From positions 1 to 59,330 of the forward strand of contig DATGFS010000044.1 in NCBI GenBank assembly GCA_035308905.1: a stretch of 59,330 bases of DNA. Direction: 5' to 3'. Made by a program: the position numbers and the translations under genes. Every line of letters starts with the position of its first letter. Within the stretch, counting starts at the first letter, position 1. This document shows positions 46,470 to 54,369 of this stretch, piece by piece. The stretch comes from a bacterium (GTDB lineage Bacteria; Sysuimicrobiota; Sysuimicrobiia; Sysuimicrobiales; Segetimicrobiaceae). Below the pieces are notes generated by a model. That model was not told the origin of the DNA, made no database searches, and saw only the letters and a list, made by a program, of their open reading frames with translations.

Positions 46470-47666
46470 CTAGTTGGGGTCGGCCAGGTACGGGAACGAC
46501 GTGAGCAGCGGCTTGTGCGCGGTGCCGCCGCCGTTGGGTCCGGCGTACGTCACGTTGTCGGTCTTCACCGCGCCGTTCGTGACCACCGAGAGGGTCACGT
46601 GAATCACGTCGTCGGTGATCTTGCGGCCGCGGATCGGGCTGCCCTTCGCGTTGAGCGCGGCGCCGTAGCCGCTCGGGCCGGTTGTGTCGATGCGCATCAC
46701 ATCGGGCAGGAACGCGACCAGCAGCGCCGTGGCGCGCTTGTCGTCGTTGCCGAACGCCATGAGCGTATGCTTGGCCTCGGCGACGATTGGACCGGCCGCG
46801 TCCGCTTCGGGCTTGTGGCCCGCAAGCGCAGCCGCCTCGAAGTCCGGTCCCACGCCGTTGAGCGCGTTCTGGTAGGCGCTGGTGGTGAGGAGCCCTTCGC
46901 CGATCGCCGGCCGAGCGAGCCGGGCGATCTGCTTGCCGCCGGAGCTCACCGTCGTCCACGCGTCGAAGGTCGTCGCGGAGGTCGATCCCGCGAGCCACGC
47001 GCGCGGCACGCGGACCGCGATGGAGAGGACGTTGTAGCCCGCAGTGAAGTCGTACCCGGGCTCACGGAACCCGACCTTGGGCCCCATCCCGAGCGCGCCC
47101 GCGCGAACGCGGAAGAACTGCTCGACGTCGAAGAAGAACGGATCTTCCCGCAGCCCCGCGAACACGGAGATCGTCCCCCCGCCCAGGGTAACCGGGGTCA
47201 CGATCGGCGCCGCCGCGGCGGCGAGCGGCGTGGTCCGCGCCCCCATCGAGCCGGCGGTGGTGACGCCGTCGCGTATAGCCGTCACCTTAATCGGCTGCGA
47301 GCCGTCCTGCCCCGGGGCCCCGAACTGGAACCGCAGCATCGCGTCGGTCTTCCCGGTCGGCATCGCGTCGTTGTTCATCGCCCGCGTCACGTGGATGTCG
47401 TACTGCGCGTTTGTGCTGAACGCATACTCCTGGCGCGGCAGCGACCGGGGGTTTACGTTCATGACGAAGATCAGGTCGCCGGCGCCCGCGGCCGGATTCT
47501 GGTCCTGCTCACGGAAGACGAAGAAATCCGTGGTGTGCAGAGCGCGGCCTTTCAAATCGAGTTCCCCGTCGTCGTGGTTGGAAGCCACGAGCAGCCGGGG
47601 TGTGATCACCATCGCCGCCAGCGCCAGAAGCGCGAGGGCGGACAGCCACAACCTGGATCGACCCAT
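46470..47666 (-). CDS. DUF4331 family exported protein
   Basis: A protein of 398 residues with a signal peptide (about 4-28, ending VASNHDDG). Family features are the opening ASNHDDGELDLKGRALHTTD, FFVFREQDQNPAAGAGDLIF, DPFFFDVEQFFRVRAGA and YNVLSIAVRVPRAWL, plus the late NGVGPDFEAAALAGHKPEAD. Function is unknown; members are secreted and often sit by HupE-like and sigma genes. The ATG at 47666 has GGGAGG upstream. The gene is first in a run of eight co-directional genes and diverges from a plus-strand membrane protein across 227 bp, where I could not define a promoter. Confidence 0.82.
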   Translation of the reverse strand: MGRSRLWLSALALLALAAMVITPRLLVASNHDDGELDLKGRALHTTDFFVFREQDQNPAAGAGDLIFVMNVNPRSLPRQEYAFSTNAQYDIHVTRAMNNDAMPTGKTDAMLRFQFGAPGQDGSQPIKVTAIRDGVTTAGSMGARTTPLAAAAAPIVTPVTLGGGTISVFAGLREDPFFFDVEQFFRVRAGALGMGPKVGFREPGYDFTAGYNVLSIAVRVPRAWLAGSTSATTFDAWTTVSSGGKQIARLARPAIGEGLLTTSAYQNALNGVGPDFEAAALAGHKPEADAAGPIVAEAKHTLMAFGNDDKRATALLVAFLPDVMRIDTTGPSGYGAALNAKGSPIRGRKITDDVIHVTLSVVTNGAVKTDNVTYAGPNGGGTAHKPLLTSFPYLADPN

Positions 47667-47893
47667 CGAGCCACCTCCCTGTCGTCTCGGAAGCCGCCGC
47701 CCATCCCGGACGTCCGCGCGCGCTCGGCGGCATCTCTTCCGTCACCGGGATATTCGCAGTCCGGCCCGATGCGGATTGGCCGGTGCGCGCGGCTACCCAT
47801 CCGCGCGGGCCGCGCGGACGAAGGAATAGACGGGGAGCATGGTGCAGCAGTGCGTCGATCCGCTATTGCGGGCGGTTCAAGGGGGGAACGTTG

Positions 47894-48493
47894 ATGCGGG
47901 CACCGTTCGACGGGGTGGGCGGACTGTGCGCGATCCTGGCGGGAGCCGCGGGGTTCCTTTACGCGGTCAGCTTCCTCATCGTGTCGCGCGCCGCTCCCGA
48001 CGCGGGACGGCTGTGGAGCGCGATCTTTCTGATGCTGGGCGGGCTGCTGTCCACCGCTGCGCTGACGGCCGTGTACGAACGGCTTCGTAGCGTGAACGAG
48101 CCCGCCGCATTGTGGGCGCTGTTGCTCGGCATCGTCGGCGTGATGGGCGCCGCCATTCACGGCGCCTATGATTTGGCCGCCGCCGTGCATCCCGTCGCCG
48201 GCACCTCGACCGACGCGCCCAGTCAGGTCGATCCGCGGGGGTTGCTGACGTTCGGCATCACCGGCCTCGCGCTCATCGTGTTCGGCCGGCTGATTACGAG
48301 CAGCGCCGCGCTGCCTCACGGCCTTGGCTCGCTGGCCTATGTTGAGGGGGCGCTGCTGATCCTCTTGTACCTCGGCCGGCTCATCATCCTCACCCCTGCG
48401 CACCCCGTGATCGTGATCCCCGCGGTGCTCTCGGGGTTCGTGGCCGGACCCGCGTGGTACATCTGGCTCGGGCTTGTGCTTCGCCGTTCGTGA
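47894..48493 (+). CDS. Hypothetical six-helix membrane protein
   Basis: A protein of 199 residues with about six hydrophobic segments, including LCAILAGAAGFLYAVSFLIV, LWSAIFLMLGGLLSTAALTA, LWALLLGIVGVMGAAIHGAY and VIPAVLSGFVAGPAWYIWLG. It somewhat resembles DUF4386-like proteins, but I cannot assign it firmly. I chose the ATG at 47894 because a GGGGGG run lies 7 bases upstream. Frames opening further left have no Shine-Dalgarno sequence. It is followed 55 bp later by the GYD gene. Confidence 0.65.
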   Translation: MRAPFDGVGGLCAILAGAAGFLYAVSFLIVSRAAPDAGRLWSAIFLMLGGLLSTAALTAVYERLRSVNEPAALWALLLGIVGVMGAAIHGAYDLAAAVHPVAGTSTDAPSQVDPRGLLTFGITGLALIVFGRLITSSAALPHGLGSLAYVEGALLILLYLGRLIILTPAHPVIVIPAVLSGFVAGPAWYIWLGLVLRRS

Positions 48494-48548
48494 GATGCAC
48501 GCGTAATCTCGGTTGACGCGGCAATCGGCCGACAAGGAGGGGCGTGTG

Positions 48549-48842
48549 ATGGTGACCTACGTGATCCTGGGCAGCTACACCGAGCAGGGCATCCGGAACA
48601 TCAAGCAGCTGCCGCAGCTCCGGGCGGCGGCGGAACAGTTTGTCGGCGGCAAGGGCGGCCGGGTCGTCGCGAACTACACGACCTTCGGCGGGTACGATTT
48701 CGTGTTCATCGCCGAGTTTCCGAACGACGAGGCCGCGCTCGAGGGCGCGTTCCTCTTCGGGAGCCGTGGCGACGTGCGCACGCAGACGCTGCGGGCGTTT
48801 ACGGCGCAGGAGGCGGAAGCGGTGACGAAGCGGTTGCCGTAG
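48549..48842 (+). CDS. GYD-domain protein
   Basis: A small soluble protein of 97 residues. It opens with VTYVILGSYTEQGIRNIKQL and contains the family name motif in YTTFGGYDFVFIAEFPND, a ferredoxin-like alpha/beta fold. GYD proteins are widespread and uncharacterised. The ATG at 48549 has AGGAGG 8 bases upstream, and a GTG one codon earlier is also possible. It is probably co-transcribed with the membrane protein before it. Confidence 0.8.
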   Translation: MVTYVILGSYTEQGIRNIKQLPQLRAAAEQFVGGKGGRVVANYTTFGGYDFVFIAEFPNDEAALEGAFLFGSRGDVRTQTLRAFTAQEAEAVTKRLP

Positions 48843-48852
48843 GCGCAGTGCC

Positions 48853-48926
48853 TGGCTGGGGGGCCAGGATTCGAACCTGGATTCTCAGATCCAAAGTCTG
48901 ATGGCCTACCGTTGGCCGACCCCCCA
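48853..48926 (-). tRNA. tRNA-Gln (anticodon UUG)
   Basis: A 74-base cloverleaf on the minus strand. The acceptor TGGGGGG pairs with CCCCCCA; the 3' CCA is encoded. The anticodon stem TCAGA/TCTGA flanks the loop CTTTGGA, giving UUG (Gln). The T arm CCAGG-TTCGAAT-CCTGG is canonical. It lies between the plus-strand GYD gene and minus-strand ridA; no other tRNA is nearby. Confidence 0.95.
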
Positions 48927-48973
48927 ACGTCACCGCGATCGTAACGCGTCCGCTCCGGGACGGCAAGGGGCCG

Positions 48974-49357
48974 CTACTTGACGAGCGCGACCGCCTCGAT
49001 CTCGACCGCTCCGTCGCGGGGCAGCTTGGCCACCTGGACCGTCGAGCGGGCCGGCGGGTCCTCCTGAAAGTACGAACCGTAGATCTCGTTCATCGCGCCG
49101 AAGTCGTTCATGTCGCGCAGAAAAATGGTCGTCTTGACCACCTCGGCGAGCGAGGAACCGGCGCTCTCGAGAATCGCCTTGATGTTCTCCATGACGCGCT
49201 TCGTCTGTATCCGTACGTCGCCCGGTACGAGCTGTCCGGTATGAGGATCCAGCGCCAGCTGGCCGGCAGTGTACACGAACCCGGCGGCGACGACGGCCTG
49301 GGAGTACGGACCGATCGCCTGCGGCGCCTCCTCCGTCCTCACGATCCGCTTGCTCAT
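48974..49357 (-). CDS. ridA: RidA family enamine/imine deaminase
   Basis: A protein of 127 residues of the RidA/YjgF family. It has IGPYSQAVVAAGFVYTAGQL at the N-terminus, IKAILESAGSSLAEVVKTTI, the Arg of PPARSTVQVAKLPRDG, and VEIEAVAL at the end. RidA clears reactive 2-aminoacrylate by hydrolysing it to pyruvate and ammonia. The ATG at 49357 has GGGAGG 7 bases upstream. An 8-bp inverted repeat (49372-49379/49386-49393) lies just before that site. Confidence 0.94.
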   Translation of the reverse strand: MSKRIVRTEEAPQAIGPYSQAVVAAGFVYTAGQLALDPHTGQLVPGDVRIQTKRVMENIKAILESAGSSLAEVVKTTIFLRDMNDFGAMNEIYGSYFQEDPPARSTVQVAKLPRDGAVEIEAVALVK

Positions 49358-49411
49358 CTACGCGCCTCCCCGCCGGCGCACTCCGGCGCCGGCCACCATG
49401 AAATCGAACCC

Positions 49412-49912
49412 TTACGGGTCCGTCAGTCTGTGGTAACCGCGATCGTAGTACACGAGCGGGCGGCGGCCGGCAAACACCTCCGCCGCCTCGACTTCTCCCA
49501 CGAAGATCGTGTGGTCTCCGGCCGGATACTGCGCGGTCACGCGGCACTCCGCGGCGGCGACGCACCCCTCGAGGAGCGGCGCGAGACGGCCGGGCCGGTG
49601 CGGAACGCCGTCGAACGCGTGCGGCCCTTCCGGCCGCGAATCGGTCGAAAAGAAGCGCGAGAGGTGCTCCTGGCCTTCCGCGAGCACGTTCACGGCGAAG
49701 ACGCGGGAGGTCTCCAGCACCTCGAGCGAGTACCGGCCGTGCTCGATGCAGATCAGCACGAGCGGCGGCCGCAGCGACAGCGACGAGAACGCGTTGATCG
49801 TGACCCCGTGGGGCCCGTCGGGCGCGGGCGCGGTGACGACGGTGATGCCGGTGACAAACCGCGCCATCGCCTCGCGAAACTGCCTTGCGTCGACCCCGCT
49901 CATCTTCGGCAT
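49412..49912 (-). CDS. Flavin reductase-like (FMN-binding) protein
   Basis: A protein of 166 residues of the flavin reductase domain family. It has FREAMARFVTGITVVTAPAP, GVTINAFSSLSLRPPLVLIC, SRVFAVNVLAEGQEHLSRFF and HTIFVGEVEAAEVFAGRRPL, then YYDRGYHRL. These proteins bind FMN/FAD and reduce it with NAD(P)H, often for a partner monooxygenase; none is visible here. The ATG at 49912 has AGGAG upstream, and the gene is 7 bp after the ABC permease. Substrate unknown. Confidence 0.85.
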   Translation of the reverse strand: MPKMSGVDARQFREAMARFVTGITVVTAPAPDGPHGVTINAFSSLSLRPPLVLICIEHGRYSLEVLETSRVFAVNVLAEGQEHLSRFFSTDSRPEGPHAFDGVPHRPGRLAPLLEGCVAAAECRVTAQYPAGDHTIFVGEVEAAEVFAGRRPLVYYDRGYHRLTDP

Positions 49913-49919
49913 ACCGCTC

Positions 49920-51047
49920 CTAGTCCACCCGCTTCTGGAATCGGCTGATCGCCACCCCGAAGAACAACAGCCCGAGGCCTAGAAGCGGCAGAATCTGCTT
50001 CCAGAGAGCCTCGATCCCGACGCCCTTGATGAGAATCCCCCGGATTACGACCACGAAATAGGTCAGCGGAAACGCCCCGCCGATCACCTGCAGCCAGTAC
50101 GGCAGCGACTCCCTCGGGAAGATGAAGCCCGACAGCAGGATGCTCGGCAGGAGCAGCAGCTGCGCCACCTGCACCGCCTGCTGGAACGTCTTCGACACGG
50201 TCGAGATCAACACCCCGATCCCCAGGGTGCTGAAGAAGAACGCGAGCGACAGCACGTAGAGCAGCAGCAGGCTGCCTTTGATCGGCATCCCGAACCAAAG
50301 GCTGGCCAGCAGCAGCGTGATCGTGATCTCGAGATACCCAAGCCCGATGAGCGGGATGATCTTGCCCAGCAGCAGCTCGAGCCCGGTGATCGGCGTCACG
50401 ACGAGCTGTTCGATCGTCCCACGCTCCCGCTCGCGCACGATGACCGTCACGGCCTGGATGGTGGTGACGAACACCAGCACGACTGCGATCACGCCCGGGA
50501 CGATGAAGTAGACGTTGGAAAGCGTCGGATTGTACCAGGCGCGCGGGCGCACGTCGACGAGCTGGACGGGCGGCGGCAGCCCGAGGCGGCCGGCCCGCTG
50601 GATGATGAGCTGGGTCGAGAGCGACTGCCCGATCCCACCCGCCAGGCCGAGCACGACGTTCGCCGACGTCGGCTCGGAGGCGTCCACGATCACGCCGACC
50701 TGCGCCGTGCGGCCGCTGCGGAGCCGGGTCGCGTAGTCCGGCGGGATCAGGATCCCGATCTTGGCGTCGCCCCCGTCGATCAGCCGCTGGACCCCGTTGA
50801 AGCTGTCGGCGTAATACTTCATGTCGAGATACGTCGTGTTGGCGAAGGCGGCGAGCAAGGTCCGGCTCTCGGGGGTGCGGGATTGATCGAATACCGCGGT
50901 GGGAATGTGCGTGACGTCGTTGGTCAGGTATCCGTACAGAAACAACTGCATGATCGGAAGCGTGATGATCGTCGCGAGCGTCCGGCGGTCGCGCACCAGA
51001 TGCAGGATTTCCTTCCGCACCACGGCCCACAGGCGGCGGAAGTTCAT
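49920..51047 (-). CDS. ABC-2 type transport permease (YbhS/YbhR-like)
   Basis: A permease of 375 residues with the ABC2_membrane_3 layout. One N-terminal transmembrane helix follows RKEILHLVRDRRTLATIITL. A periplasmic domain of about 150 residues and five C-terminal helices come next, with the family signature RERERGTIEQLVVTPITGLE. Its start overlaps the stop of the double ATPase as ATGA. YbhGFSR systems have two permeases, while this operon has one, so a homodimer is likely. The substrate is probably a drug or other amphiphile. Confidence 0.88.
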   Translation of the reverse strand: MNFRRLWAVVRKEILHLVRDRRTLATIITLPIMQLFLYGYLTNDVTHIPTAVFDQSRTPESRTLLAAFANTTYLDMKYYADSFNGVQRLIDGGDAKIGILIPPDYATRLRSGRTAQVGVIVDASEPTSANVVLGLAGGIGQSLSTQLIIQRAGRLGLPPPVQLVDVRPRAWYNPTLSNVYFIVPGVIAVVLVFVTTIQAVTVIVRERERGTIEQLVVTPITGLELLLGKIIPLIGLGYLEITITLLLASLWFGMPIKGSLLLLYVLSLAFFFSTLGIGVLISTVSKTFQQAVQVAQLLLLPSILLSGFIFPRESLPYWLQVIGGAFPLTYFVVVIRGILIKGVGIEALWKQILPLLGLGLLFFGVAISRFQKRVD

Positions 51048-53038
51048 CGGCCCTCCTGCGCGCCGGCACCGTCGCGGGACGCGGCCACGTCCCGCTCGAC
51101 GAGTGAGACGAACGCGTCTTCCAGCGACGGCCGGACCTCCCGGATGCCTTCGACGGCGATCCCGGCGCGCGCGAGCGACGTCCGCAGCCCTTCCGCCTGA
51201 CCCGCGTCGTCCACCGTCGCGTGGATCGCCCGGCCGAACAGCGCGACGTCGCGCACGCCCGGCTCGCCGCGCACCGCCTCGAGCGCCTGCTCGATGGGCG
51301 CGGCCCGGACTTCCAGGAGGGCCCCCGACATCCGGCGTTTGATCTCCGCCGGCGTCCCGGACGCGATGATCCGGCCGCCGAAGATGAACGCGAGGGTGTC
51401 GCAGTGCTCGGCTTCATCCATGTAGTGCGTCGTCACCATGATCGTGATGCCGGCGCGCGCAAACTCGTCGATGAGATCCCAGAAGGCCCGCCGGCTCACG
51501 GGGTCCACGCCGCTCGTCGGCTCGTCGAGGAACACCATTCGCGGCCGGTGGAGGACCGCGCAGCCGAACGCGAGCCGCTGCCGGTATCCGCCCGACAGCT
51601 CCCCCGTCAGCGCGCGCTCGCGGCCCCGCAGTCCGGCGCGGGCGATCCACTCGTCGACGGTCGCGCGCGCCTCGGCGCGGCCGAGGCCGTAGACGCCGGC
51701 GTAGAACGTGAGGTTCTCTTCAACCGTGAGGTCGTCGTACAGGCTGAAGCGCTGGGACATGTAGCCGATCCGCGCCTTGATCTGCTCGGGATCGCGGGCG
51801 ACGTCGTAGCCGAGCACCGACGCGCGTCCCTCAGACGGTTCCAGGATTCCACAGAGCATGCGGATGGTGGTAGACTTCCCGGCGCCGTTGGGCCCAAGAA
51901 ACCCCCAGATTGCGCCCGACGGGATGTCGAACGTAACGTGGTCGACGGCCACGAACGAGTCGAAGCGGCGCGTCAGGCCCTCCGCGCGCACCGCGAGGGG
52001 TCCGCGATCCGCCCCGGTCGCGCCCGCGGGCTCAGGCATCGGCCGCGCCGCGCCGCGCCCCGCGGCCGCCGGCGGACGGTCCGCGGCGCCCTGTTCTTCG
52101 ATCATCGAGATGAACACGTCCTCGAGCGACGGCGGGATCGGCTCCGCCTCGAGCACCGTGCCGCCGGCCTGTGTCAGCTCCGCGCGCAGCGCCGGGATCG
52201 CCCGCGCGGCGTCCTGCACGACCACGTGGAGACGGTCGGCAAACACCATGTGCGACAGCACCTCGGACGACGCGGCGAGCACCCGGCGAACCGTCTCGCG
52301 GGGCTCGGCGAGCACCTCGACGACCTCGCCCCGCATCCGGTGGCGCATCGCGTCGGGCGGCTCGACCGAAATGAGCCGGCCCTGGTACATGAATCCGACG
52401 GTCGTCGCCCGCTCCGCTTCGTCCATGTAGGGCGTGCTCGCGATGATCGTTGCACCGTCGCGGTGGAGATCGTACAGAAGGCGCCAGAACTCGCGGCGCG
52501 AGACCGGGTCGACCCCGGTCGTCGGCTCGTCGAGCAGCAGGATGGACGGCGAGTGGATCAAGGTGCAGGCGAGCGCGAGTTTTTGCTTCATGCCGCCCGA
52601 GAGCTGCTGCGCGAGACGGCCTCGAAAGCCGGTCAAGCCCGCAAATTCGAGGAGCTGCGCATTGCGCTCGGCGCGGCCGGCCCGCGCCACGTCGAACAAG
52701 TCGGCATAGAAGTCCAGGTTTTCCTGAACCGAGAGGTCGCCGTACAAACTGAACCGCTGCGGCATGTATCCGATCCGCGCCTGCACCTCGCCCGGATCGC
52801 GGGCGATGTCCGTGCCGTCGATCGCGACGCGGCCGGCCGTCGGCTGGAGGGCGCCGCAGCACATCCGCAGCAGGGTCGTCTTGCCGGACCCGTCGGGGCC
52901 GAGCAGCGCGAACACCTCGCCGCGCGGCACCCGCAGCGTGATGCCGTCGACCGCCGTCCGCTCTCCGAACCGGCGCGTCAGGCCGGCGGCGTCCAGCGCA
53001 GGCGGGGCGCCGTCCCTCGCCGGCGCCGACGGGTTCAC
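51044..53038 (-). CDS. Fused double ABC ATPase (YbhF-like)
   Basis: A protein of 664 residues with two complete ATPase domains joined by a Pro/Ala linker (about residues 320-355). Domain 1 has LGPDGSGKTTLLR, LSGGMKQKLALA and LLLDEPTTGVDP. Domain 2 has LGPNGAGKSTTIR, LSGGYRQRLAFG and VFLDEPTSGVDP. Each is followed by a CcmA/NatA-like C-terminal region ending in PSLEDVFISM or PSLEDAFVSL. One polypeptide thus drives the neighbouring permease. The GTG at 53038 overlaps the fusion-protein stop as GTGA. Confidence 0.92.
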   Translation of the reverse strand: MNPSAPARDGAPPALDAAGLTRRFGERTAVDGITLRVPRGEVFALLGPDGSGKTTLLRMCCGALQPTAGRVAIDGTDIARDPGEVQARIGYMPQRFSLYGDLSVQENLDFYADLFDVARAGRAERNAQLLEFAGLTGFRGRLAQQLSGGMKQKLALACTLIHSPSILLLDEPTTGVDPVSRREFWRLLYDLHRDGATIIASTPYMDEAERATTVGFMYQGRLISVEPPDAMRHRMRGEVVEVLAEPRETVRRVLAASSEVLSHMVFADRLHVVVQDAARAIPALRAELTQAGGTVLEAEPIPPSLEDVFISMIEEQGAADRPPAAAGRGAARPMPEPAGATGADRGPLAVRAEGLTRRFDSFVAVDHVTFDIPSGAIWGFLGPNGAGKSTTIRMLCGILEPSEGRASVLGYDVARDPEQIKARIGYMSQRFSLYDDLTVEENLTFYAGVYGLGRAEARATVDEWIARAGLRGRERALTGELSGGYRQRLAFGCAVLHRPRMVFLDEPTSGVDPVSRRAFWDLIDEFARAGITIMVTTHYMDEAEHCDTLAFIFGGRIIASGTPAEIKRRMSGALLEVRAAPIEQALEAVRGEPGVRDVALFGRAIHATVDDAGQAEGLRTSLARAGIAVEGIREVRPSLEDAFVSLVERDVAASRDGAGAQEGR

Positions 53039-54342
53039 GGGGACGGTCGTTGCCCCGGTCCCGCGGTTCCGACGTAGATCGTCGCATCCGCCGGCATCCC
53101 GGGCTTCAGCTCTCCGTAGCGGCTGGTGATCTGCAGTTTCACGCCGTAGACGAGCTTCACGCGGTTCTCTCTGGACTGCACGTTGATCGGCGTAAACTCG
53201 GCCCGGGTAGAGATCTCGGAGACGTGGGCGGGAAACGTCCGCCCGGGATACGTGTCCACGGAGATCTCCGCCCGCTGGTTGAGGTGCACCCGCCCGATCT
53301 GATTCTCCGGAATAAACACCCGCAGCCACATGTCGCCCGGGTTCACGATCGTGTAGACGGCCCCGCCGGCCGCGACGACCTCGCCCTCCTGGTTGTTCTG
53401 GGTCAGAACGATCCCATCGATGGGCGACACGACGGTCGTGTACCCGAGGAGGATCTGCTGGTACCGGAGCGCCGCCTGAGCCTGGGCGAGCGCCGCCTGC
53501 GCCGCGGCCAGATCCTGCCGGCGCTGCGCGACGACGGTGTATCCGGCCTCCGCGTTGGCGAGCGCCTGCTGCGCCTGGACGACCGCGGCCCGGCTCGCGG
53601 TCACGCTCTGCTGCTGGATCGGAATCTGCAGCCGGTTCGCTTCCGCCGACCGCATCACCGCCTGCGCCTGCGTCACGGCGTCCCGGGCACTACGATCCGC
53701 GGCGACCGCGGCGTCATACGCGGCCCGCGCGGCGTCGACGTCCTGGGCGGCGATGGCGCCTTGGGCAAACAAAGCCTTGGCCCGCGCGTAGTCGCTCTGC
53801 GCCTTCGCCAGGTTCGACCGCGCGGCCACGGCCTGCGCCTGCGCCGCGCTCAGCTGCGCGCGTGTCTGGTTCACCGACTGCTCGACCGTCTGCCCGACGA
53901 GAGCCACGGTCGTCTGTCCCTGCGGCACGACGGTCTCGGCGGCCGCGAGCGCCGCGCGCGCCTGGCCGACCTGCGCGTCCGTCGTCAGTTGCTGCGTCTC
54001 GACCGCAGACGCCGCCTGCCTCACCTTCGCCTCCGCCGCGGTCACGTTCGCGCGCACCTGATCGACCTGTGCCTGTAGATCCCGGCTGTCGAGCCGCACC
54101 AGCACCTCACCCGCGTGCACGGTGTCGCCCTCCGCCGCGGCCAACTTGACGATGCGGCCGGTAATCTTCGGCGCGATGTCGACCTGCGTTGCTTCGATCG
54201 ACCCCGAGCCGAACAGCTGGTCCGCGGTCTCCTGTCTCAAGTAGGCCTGCCATACGTCCCAGGCGATCACCGCCAGCACGGCGACGGCGAGGGCGGCCAG
54301 CAGGAGCGGCCGGCGGTTGCGCCGCGGCGGGGAAGCGGCCAT
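53035..54342 (-). CDS. Periplasmic membrane fusion protein (HlyD/YbhG type)
   Basis: A protein of 435 residues. The N-terminal transmembrane anchor (about 12-30) is followed by a lipoyl half (SGSIEATQVDIAPKITGRIV), a long alpha-hairpin of Ala/Gln-rich coiled coil (about 100-290), the second lipoyl half (SPIDGIVLTQNNQEGEVVAA) and a beta-barrel domain (MWLRVFIPENQIGRVHLNQR). It links the ABC-2 permease and ATPase to TolC. No good Shine-Dalgarno precedes the ATG at 54342, which lies 27 bp after the tolC-like stop. Confidence 0.92.
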   Translation of the reverse strand: MAASPPRRNRRPLLLAALAVAVLAVIAWDVWQAYLRQETADQLFGSGSIEATQVDIAPKITGRIVKLAAAEGDTVHAGEVLVRLDSRDLQAQVDQVRANVTAAEAKVRQAASAVETQQLTTDAQVGQARAALAAAETVVPQGQTTVALVGQTVEQSVNQTRAQLSAAQAQAVAARSNLAKAQSDYARAKALFAQGAIAAQDVDAARAAYDAAVAADRSARDAVTQAQAVMRSAEANRLQIPIQQQSVTASRAAVVQAQQALANAEAGYTVVAQRRQDLAAAQAALAQAQAALRYQQILLGYTTVVSPIDGIVLTQNNQEGEVVAAGGAVYTIVNPGDMWLRVFIPENQIGRVHLNQRAEISVDTYPGRTFPAHVSEISTRAEFTPINVQSRENRVKLVYGVKLQITSRYGELKPGMPADATIYVGTAGPGQRPSP

Positions 54343-54369
54343 CAGGGAAGCGGCATCAGGCGCCGACCG

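Noticed and set aside
47606-48535. Minus-strand open frame of about 310 codons over the start of DUF4331 and the plus-strand membrane protein
   Set aside because: It overlaps two better genes, is highly charged and repetitive in composition, and lacks a ribosome site and any family resemblance.
49372-49393. Inverted repeat before ridA as a terminator
   Set aside because: An 8-bp stem is present, but no T run follows and it lies immediately before the ridA ribosome site; at this GC such short GC palindromes arise often.
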